Source of the DNA: an uncultured Paracoccaceae bacterium
Lineage (GTDB): Bacteria; Pseudomonadota; Alphaproteobacteria; Rhodobacterales; Rhodobacteraceae
Direction of reading: 5' to 3'
Length of the DNA: 11,102 nt
Assembly: GCA_937916485.1 (NCBI GenBank)
Contig: CALFSV010000021.1
Coordinates: 1-11,102 of the forward strand
The translations under genes were made by a program, and so were the position numbers. Shown one piece after another: positions 1 through 7,200 of this stretch (position 1 is its first letter; each line of letters starts with the position of its first letter). The notes beneath the pieces were generated by a model that was not told the origin of the DNA, ran no database searches, and saw only the letters and a list, made by a program, of their open reading frames with translations.

Positions 1-1292
1 AGCTAATAGCCTCGCATCAGGGTGCCGCCGCGCGCACACGCGATGCTATCACCGAAGCCACGCGCCTGCGCCTACGCAGTGACGTTCCAGTTGGACTTTA
101 CCTCAGCGGGGGGCTCGACAGCTCGATCATCGCAGCGCTTTTGTCGGATATGCTACCGCAAGGGGTCCGGTCCTACTCGGTCAGCTTTGAAGAGGCACAT
201 CTGGACGAGGCGCGGTATCAGCAGATCGTTGCAGAGCGTTTTGGGGCCTCGCACACCAGCTTACCGGTTACCGCACGTGATATCTGCGCGGCCTTCCCGA
301 ATGCAGTCTACCATGCCGAGATTCCGGTTTTCCGAACTGCCTTTGTGCCCATGTTCCTTTTGTCCCGTCACGTGAGCGATGATGGCACCAAGACGGTGTT
401 CTCGGGCGAGGGCGCAGATGAAGCCTTCCTTGGGTATGATCTCTTTCGCGAGACCTATATGCGCCGCGAATGGGCTAATCTGGACTTGGCCGAACGCAAG
501 GCCAGGGTAGAGCGGCTCAATCCTTATCTCGGGCATTACAGTAACCAGACGCATGGAGCGCTTCTTGGGCTCTACGAGAATTACCAGTCCGAGAAGATGC
601 CGGGACTCTTCAGTCACGAGATCCGCTACCAGAATGGCAAATTTGCCCAGCGGCTGCTGGCGGATGCCGAGCTTGGGGCGCAGGCATTCGAAACCCTCAG
701 CACCTATGCGGAAAATGACGAGGTCTTTGCCGGTTCCGATCCTGTGCAGCGCGCGCAATGGTTGGAATATAAGACACTGCTTTGTGGGTACCTTTTATCC
801 ACGCAGGGCGACCGGATGGGCATGGCGCATGGTGTTGAAAACCGCTGTCCGTTCCTTGACCCCAACGTCGTGGCCATGTCCGGCGCGGTCAATCGACAGT
901 TCGATGGAATTTGGCAAGAAAAAGCAGTGCTTAAGCAGGCCTTCCCTGAACTGCCTGACGAGATCCGGGCCCGCCACAAACACCCTTATCGCGCGCCTGA
1001 CAGCGCCTCTTTCGTGGCAGAGCAACCTGATTATCTAGAGCTGGTTCTGTCATCAGGAGAACTGGCGCGCTCAGGTATGATCAACGTCAGTTTTGCCGAG
1101 CGGTTGGTGCGCAAGATCATGACCTCGCCACCCGAACGTATCAGCGTGCGCGAGAACCAGGCCTTCGTTTACCTAATCTCCTTCCAGATGCTGCAAGAGC
1201 AATTCGTGACCCGCCGCGCGACGCCGGTTGCGGACCGAGCAGGGCTCGATGCGCGCTTGACCACTCAGCTCGACACTCTGGAGGCGGCATGA
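1..1292 (+). CDS. Asparagine-synthetase-type (AsnB-like) amidotransferase, 5'-truncated; probable PKS starter-unit amidotransferase
   Basis: The frame is open from base 3 to the TGA at 1290-1292 (about 429 codons). The first in-frame ATG (141-143) lies inside the domain and is not the start, because the PP-loop SGGLDSS is encoded before it at 105-125. Two further AsnB signatures follow: SGEGADEAFLGY (from about 402) and ENRCPFLDP (837-863), plus KHPYRAPD near 978-1001. This is the C-terminal ATP-pyrophosphatase domain, which adenylates a carboxylate and transfers ammonia to it. The family is about 600-650 residues long, so the N-terminal glutamine-hydrolysing domain with its catalytic Cys2 lies upstream of the window. 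The gene overlaps the PKS start by 4 bp, so the two are translationally coupled. That context argues against housekeeping asparagine synthesis. Related enzymes in glutarimide and malonamate polyketide pathways amidate malonyl-ACP to malonamyl-ACP, and I infer that role here. Family assignment is very secure; the substrate is inferred. Confidence 0.95.
   Translation, partial: LIASHQGAAARTRDAITEATRLRLRSDVPVGLYLSGGLDSSIIAALLSDMLPQGVRSYSVSFEEAHLDEARYQQIVAERFGASHTSLPVTARDICAAFPNAVYHAEIPVFRTAFVPMFLLSRHVSDDGTKTVFSGEGADEAFLGYDLFRETYMRREWANLDLAERKARVERLNPYLGHYSNQTHGALLGLYENYQSEKMPGLFSHEIRYQNGKFAQRLLADAELGAQAFETLSTYAENDEVFAGSDPVQRAQWLEYKTLLCGYLLSTQGDRMGMAHGVENRCPFLDPNVVAMSGAVNRQFDGIWQEKAVLKQAFPELPDEIRARHKHPYRAPDSASFVAEQPDYLELVLSSGELARSGMINVSFAERLVRKIMTSPPERISVRENQAFVYLISFQMLQEQFVTRRATPVADRAGLDARLTTQLDTLEAA
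1280..1284 (+). promoter_or_regulatory. Ribosome binding site of the large PKS gene
   Basis: GGAGG lies four bases upstream of the ATG at 1289-1291, inside the last codons of the amidotransferase gene. It supports this start, which places the conserved KS opening (PIAIVGLALRVPG) at residue 7. With the ATGA overlap it indicates coupled translation of the two genes. Confidence 0.8.
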
Positions 1293-4200
1293 CACAGACG
1301 CCAGAGCCCATTGCCATTGTAGGGCTGGCCCTGAGGGTGCCGGGGGCCGAAAGCCTAGATGCGTTGTGGGACATTCTCTCAAACGGACGTTCAATGATTG
1401 GCGCGCTGCCGCACGAGCGGCGCAGCGCAGGTTTCCGCGCGGACGAGGATTACTTTGGTGCCTTCGTCCAAGATGCCGACGCCTTTGATCCCGAGTTCTT
1501 TGGAATTTCTCCGCGTGAGGCGGGCAGTATGGACCCGCAGCAGCGCTTTGGGCTCGAGCTGGCATGGAACGCGCTCGAGGATGCAGGCATCCGGCCGTCT
1601 TCACTGGCGAAATCTGATACCGGCGTCTTCATGGGTATCTGCCACTGGGACTATCTTGAGATGTTGTCACGGGCCGATATCCCGGTTGAAGCGCATCGCG
1701 CGACCGGTGTTGCGCCTTCAATCGCTTCAAATCGGATCTCTTACCAGCTCGACTTGCGTGGCCCCAGCGTGACCAACGACAGCGCGTGTGCCAGCGCTCT
1801 GGTCGCGATCGAGCAAGCTGCGACCGCTTTGCGTGCTGGGCAATGCGGAGCGGCGTTGGCGGGCGGGGTGAACTTGATCTGGTCGCCAGACCATTTCCGG
1901 GTCTTTTCCAAGAACGGGATGTTGTCCAAGACCGGATCGTCACGCGCCTTCGACGCCAAAGCCAACGGTTATGTGCGCGGCGAAGGCGGTGCGGTATTCG
2001 TCTTGAAAACGCTAAGTGCTGCACGTGCGAATGGAGACCCAGTCCACGCCCTAATCCGCGACGTGAAATCAAACCACGGCGGCCACAGCGTAGGCCTGAC
2101 GGTCACCAACCCAGAGGCGCAGGCGGATTTGATTGCGCAGGTCATGCGGGGCTCTGGCGTGCATCCAGCGACGCTGGATTATGTTGAAGCGCATGGCACT
2201 GGCACGCCTGTGGGTGACCCGATTGAGGTCCGCGGGTTAAAAGGTGCGCTCGCGCAGCTTTATGACGAGGCGGGGGACACACCAGAGCCCGGGCGCACGG
2301 CGATAGGTTCCGTCAAGACCAACATTGGACATCTCGAGGGCGCGTCGGGGATCGCTGGCGCTCTTAAGGTTATTGCAGCGATGAAGGCGGAGGCGATCCC
2401 GCCAAACGCCACCTTCGAGAAGCTGAACCCGCTGATCAAGCTCGATGAGGCACCCTTGCGAGTTGCTTCAAACCTTGAACCCTGGCCTGAGTCGCCGGAG
2501 GCGGCCCCGCGTCGCGCAGGGGTGAGTTCTTTCGGATTTGGCGGCACCAATGCCCATGCGCTGCTTGAGGCGTTGCCAACGACGCAGGACAATCACAAGA
2601 CCTCCAAGAAAAAGCTGATATTCCCCTTATCTGCGAGGTCTGAAGCCGCATTGCGCGCCCGTGCGGCTGACCTAGCGGCCCATCTGAAATCAAATTCACA
2701 GCTAGATACCACCGATTTGGCCTTCACCCTGCAAACCGGGCGGGAGGATATGGGGACCCGCCTTGTGGTGCGCGCTCGCAAGGCCGGCAAGCTGATCAAG
2801 GCGCTCAAGGCATATGCAAGGGGCAAGGCGCATCCTGATCTTTTCACCGCTCAGGCGCTTGGTCCAAAGGCGCGCATCGCAGCTTGGCTGCAGGGCGGTG
2901 CGGCGAAATGGTCAAAGGCAGCGACAGGCAAGCGGCTACATCTGCCCGCCTACCGGTTTGAGCGTCAGCCCTATTGGTTTGAGGATCGTAGCCTGATCAC
3001 AATAGCTCGGCAGGGCGACATAGTGCGCTGTCATGTGCCTGCAGGCCACGCAATTCTGGCCGATCATGTGATCGACGGACGACCGGTTTTGCCCGGGACC
3101 GCCACGGTCAGCCTTGTGCGCGCCTCTGCAGCGCTCGTCCGGCAAAGGCCTGACGTTCTGACCAAACTGCGCTGGCTGCGCCCCGCCGTTGCAGATAAGA
3201 AGGGCGTAGCACTGGATATTTCCTTCGATGCAGGCGGCAAAGTGTCCGTGCGAGATGCCGACGGTCAGGAGGTCTTTCGCGCGATCCTTCCTGACGAATC
3301 GCCAGCATTGCCAGCTCAGGCGCGCCCTGATCGGGGACCCAGCGAACCGCCCGCTCTGCTATATGCCGACCTTGTGACCGCTGGTATCTCCCATGGTCCG
3401 GCCTTTCAGGTGGTCGATACATGGCACCAAAACGAAGACCGAGCGACTGGCGTATTGGCGCCAATCCCGGGGGTGTTCCTAAGTGCTGAGCCCGTGCATC
3501 CGATCCATTTGGATGCGGCGATTCAGGTGGCATCGCGGCTCTCGTTGCCAAACGGTGCCCCAGGCGCTCCATTCGTGGCAGAGCGGATTGATTTTGCTGA
3601 TACGCTTGGTGATGGCAAAATGACCTGCGAGGCTCTAGCGACGGGAGAGGGCGCTTTCGACATCGCGCTCTTTCAGGACGGCGCGTCTGTCGCCCAGATC
3701 ACCGGTCTTGTGACGCGGCCCGTGGTCCGATCTGCCGCCAGGGACGGCCTAAACACAAAGCCCTGCCTGATTGCCTTGCCTCAAGGGACGTCTTGGGAGA
3801 TCGCTGATCAACGGACACCTGCTGGTATTCGCACAACCCTCGACCAAACCGATCCCGACACCATCGCACTCTGCAACAATGCAGGCGACCAGCGCGAAGT
3901 CACAGTGCCCGATGGGGCGGACTCCAAAGATATTGCCTGGGAAGTATTTGAAGCCGCGCGTGACATCGTCTCCCAACAAACCGGGCTGCTGGCTTTGCGT
4001 ATCCCGGATACCCATTCAGGGCTTCGGCAGGTGCTCCACCCGATGGTAAACGCCTTGGTGCTAGAACGCGCGTCCTGCCAGCTGGCCCATTTCGGCTCGG
4101 ACAGCGCCGCTCCGCTTGATCCGCCGTCATTTAGGCTCGTTGAAGCGCCCAAACCAAATGCAAACGCAATCATCAAAGGCGGGGTGTTTTGGATATTGGG

Positions 4201-7200
4201 TGGCACTGGTGGCATTGGCCTGATCATGGCGCAGCACCTAAAATCGAAGGGCGCACGCGCCGTGATCCTTTCGGGCCGCACCGCCCGCGATATACTGGGG
4301 TTCGAGGTGTTGGCCTGTGATGGCACCGATCAGGCGGATCTGCAGGCTACTTGGGCTAGAATCACTAACGAATATGGTCAGATCAACGGCGTCATCCAAG
4401 GCGCAGGGCTGGCGGAAGATGCCCTAGCTAGGAACAAGTCGCGCAGCAGCTTCAACCAAGTGTTTGATGCCAAAGTCGAGACTATGACCAATCTGCTTTC
4501 GTTTGTAAGGAAGGAGCCGCTCGATTTCCTGATCTCGCTAAGCTCGGTCGCAGCGGTGCATGGGGCGATGGGCCAGGCCGACTATGCGGCCGCAAATGCG
4601 CGGCTGAACCAAATGACGACAGAGTTGGCGCAAAACGTTGCGTTCCCTGTGACCTCGCTCGGCTGGACGCTCTGGGCAGAGGGCGGGATGCAAGTGCCAG
4701 CGCGTGTGGCACAAGGCATGGCCGACCGGATGGGTACAAGGCCAATCCCAACACAGTCCGCTTTGCAGGTGCTAGAGGCTGCGATGACGGGCGATTTACC
4801 CACCCATGTCGTCGTGGGCTACGGTGACGCCGACCGGTTTGCTGCGTTCTTGAATACACGTTCAGATATCCTGTCAGAGACGCCCAAACCTGACAGTGTC
4901 AGAGCGACGTCTCTCGACCGCGCGCCAATTCTGGCCGAACTGGGCCAGATGCTTGCTGACACGCTTGCAATGGACCCCACCCGTATCGACCCCTCGCTGA
5001 ACTTTGACGCATACGGTTTTGACAGTCTCTTGGCCGTCGAGATGGTCGAAAGGATCGAGGCATGGACGGCTGAAACTGTCTCAACCACGCTATTTTTCGA
5101 GGCGCTGGACCTTAACGGTGTAGCAGACAAACTGATCGCAGACATTCCAGAGACTTTGTCGCGGCTCACTGCAACGGAAGCGGCCTCTACAGTGCCGGAA
5201 CCAGTGACAGAACCAGTCCCAGTGAATTCGCCAGCACCACGCATCCAAAGAACTCCAGCCGACAATAACCGTGATATTGCCATCATCGGCATGGGCGGTC
5301 GCTATCCCGGTGCGCGCGATCTCGGGCAATTCTGGGAAAACCTCAAAGCGGGCCGCCACGACTTCTCGCCCATTCCCGAACAACGCTGGCCGCATGAAAA
5401 GATATATTTCCCCGAACGCAGCGTGGCAGGCAAATCCACCATCCAAACTGGCGGGTTCCTCGAGGATATAGACAAATTCGACCCGCGCTATTTCGGGATC
5501 TCTCAATCAGACGCCGAATGCATGTCGCCCGAGGTGCGCCTCTTGCTCGAATGCGCGGTGGAGACATTTGAGAACGCTGGTTACGGGCGTGAAACCTTAG
5601 CCGATCATATGCAGGGCGATGTAGGTGTACTCGTCGGCACGATGAGCAATCACTACAATCTCTATGGTGTCCAAAACATGTTGACGCGAGGCGCACGCGC
5701 TTCGGGTAGCTATACCGGCACGATCCCCAACATGATCTCCTATTTCTACCGCCTCACAGGGCCGTCGATCTTTGTGGATACGATGTGCTCGCAGTCGCTG
5801 ACGGCGGTGGATTTGGGTGTACGGCTTTTGCGCGAAGGGCAATGCCGGATGGTCCTGGCGGGTGGGATTAACCTGCTGTTGCACCCGTTAAACCTGATCT
5901 CGTCATCGCAAGAGCATTTCACCTCCAACAGGGCCGAGGTGATCCGCAGCTTTGGTCTGGGGGCCGATGGTACCATCTTGGGCGAGGGTGCGGGGCTGGT
6001 GCTATTGAAGCCGCTGGCCGACGCAGAGCGCGACGGCGATAACATCCAAGCGGTGATCAAGGGCACGGCAATGGCTAATGCGGGGCCGCGTAACGGCTTT
6101 ACTGTGCCTAACCCTGCGATGCAGACCAAGGCGGTCACAGATGCGCTTGCCGATGCTGGGCTGAGGCCGGACGATATAAGCTATATCGAAACCCATGGCT
6201 CGGGTACGAAGCTGGGCGACCCCATCGAAATCGCGGCGCTGAAGTCGGTGTTCGGTCGAGACGGAGAAATCCCGATTGGGTCGGTGAAATCAAACATTGC
6301 GCATCTCTTGGCAGCGGCAGGCGTGGCCGGTCTGACGAAGCTGGTGCTGCAGCTCAAACATGGGCAAATCGCTCCGTCCTTGCATTCAGAGGCGTTGAAC
6401 CCAGCTATCCCCTTTGATGACACGCCTTTCACGGTCAATCAGACTCTAACCGAGTGGCGCGCAACGGGGCCACGGCGTGGCGGGCTAACCTCGATTGGGG
6501 CTGGGGGCATGAATAATCATATGATTGTTGAAGAACGCCTTGCGCAACCGCATCAAGCCTCGTCGGACGGCCCCCGCGTGATGGTGTTTTCAGCGGCATC
6601 AGTGTCGCGCCTTTCCGCGATGATGAAGCGGATGCAGGCTTGGCTTGCCACGAACCCCGGGGCTGATCCCGCCCGAGTGGCCTACACGCTGCAGGTAGGC
6701 CGAACCAATTTACGGTCCCGCGCGGCCATTGTGGCAGAGGACCTTGAGAGCTTTGCGGATCAGATCGAGGCCTATCTGGCAGGCCAGCCGCACAGGTTTC
6801 ACCTGTGTGAAGATGTGCTCGCAAGTCCCGCCGCGCCGCAGGACCGAGGCACAGCGCCCGAGGCTGTGGCACACGCGTGGGCCAACGGGCAGTCGATCAA
6901 ATGGCATGCGCTTTGGGGGGGTGTCGCTCCGCAGCGGATTGAGTTGCCGACTTATCCGTTCGAGCGTGTCAGCTGCTGGTACGAGGTTTTTGATGACGCG
7001 CCCAGTGTCCTGAACCCTCTGATATTTCAGCGGCGCCTGCATCCGCTATTGGCTGACAACACGTCGGACCTATCCGGTGCGTCTTTTGAAACGACTTTGA
7101 GGACGGATGATCTCCTTGACTACGTGACTGTCGCGGGCGGCACCCAAACCATAACCCCGTGGCTTGCGCTGGATGCGGCCTTTGCAACGCTTGATCTCGC

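Noticed and set aside
22..375. 117-codon reading frame overlapping the start of the amidotransferase
   Set aside because: It is an alternate frame over the conserved PP-loop region, with low-complexity Arg/Ser/Pro-rich translation and no recognisable domain.
261..758. 165-codon antisense frame under the amidotransferase
   Set aside because: Long open antisense frames are common opposite GC-rich coding DNA. The sense frame carries AsnB motifs and the antisense product shows none.
141..1292. ATG at 141 as the true start of the amidotransferase gene
   Set aside because: The same frame is open back to base 3 and encodes the essential PP-loop SGGLDSS before this ATG, so the gene begins upstream of the window.
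1250..1292. Promoter or terminator between amidotransferase and PKS genes
   Set aside because: The genes overlap by 4 bp; I see no hairpin with a T-run and no credible -35/-10 pair in the coding end.
2590..2990. Possible AT domain between KS1 and DH
   Set aside because: The stretch resembles KS-to-AT and post-AT linkers joined directly, ending LPAYRF. It has no GHSxG motif and is far shorter than an AT.
4919..5143. HMG-synthase-type beta-branching carrier protein
   Set aside because: Neither ACP shows the Trp six residues after the phosphopantetheine Ser that marks such ACPs, and no HMGS, ECH or decarboxylative KS gene is in the window.
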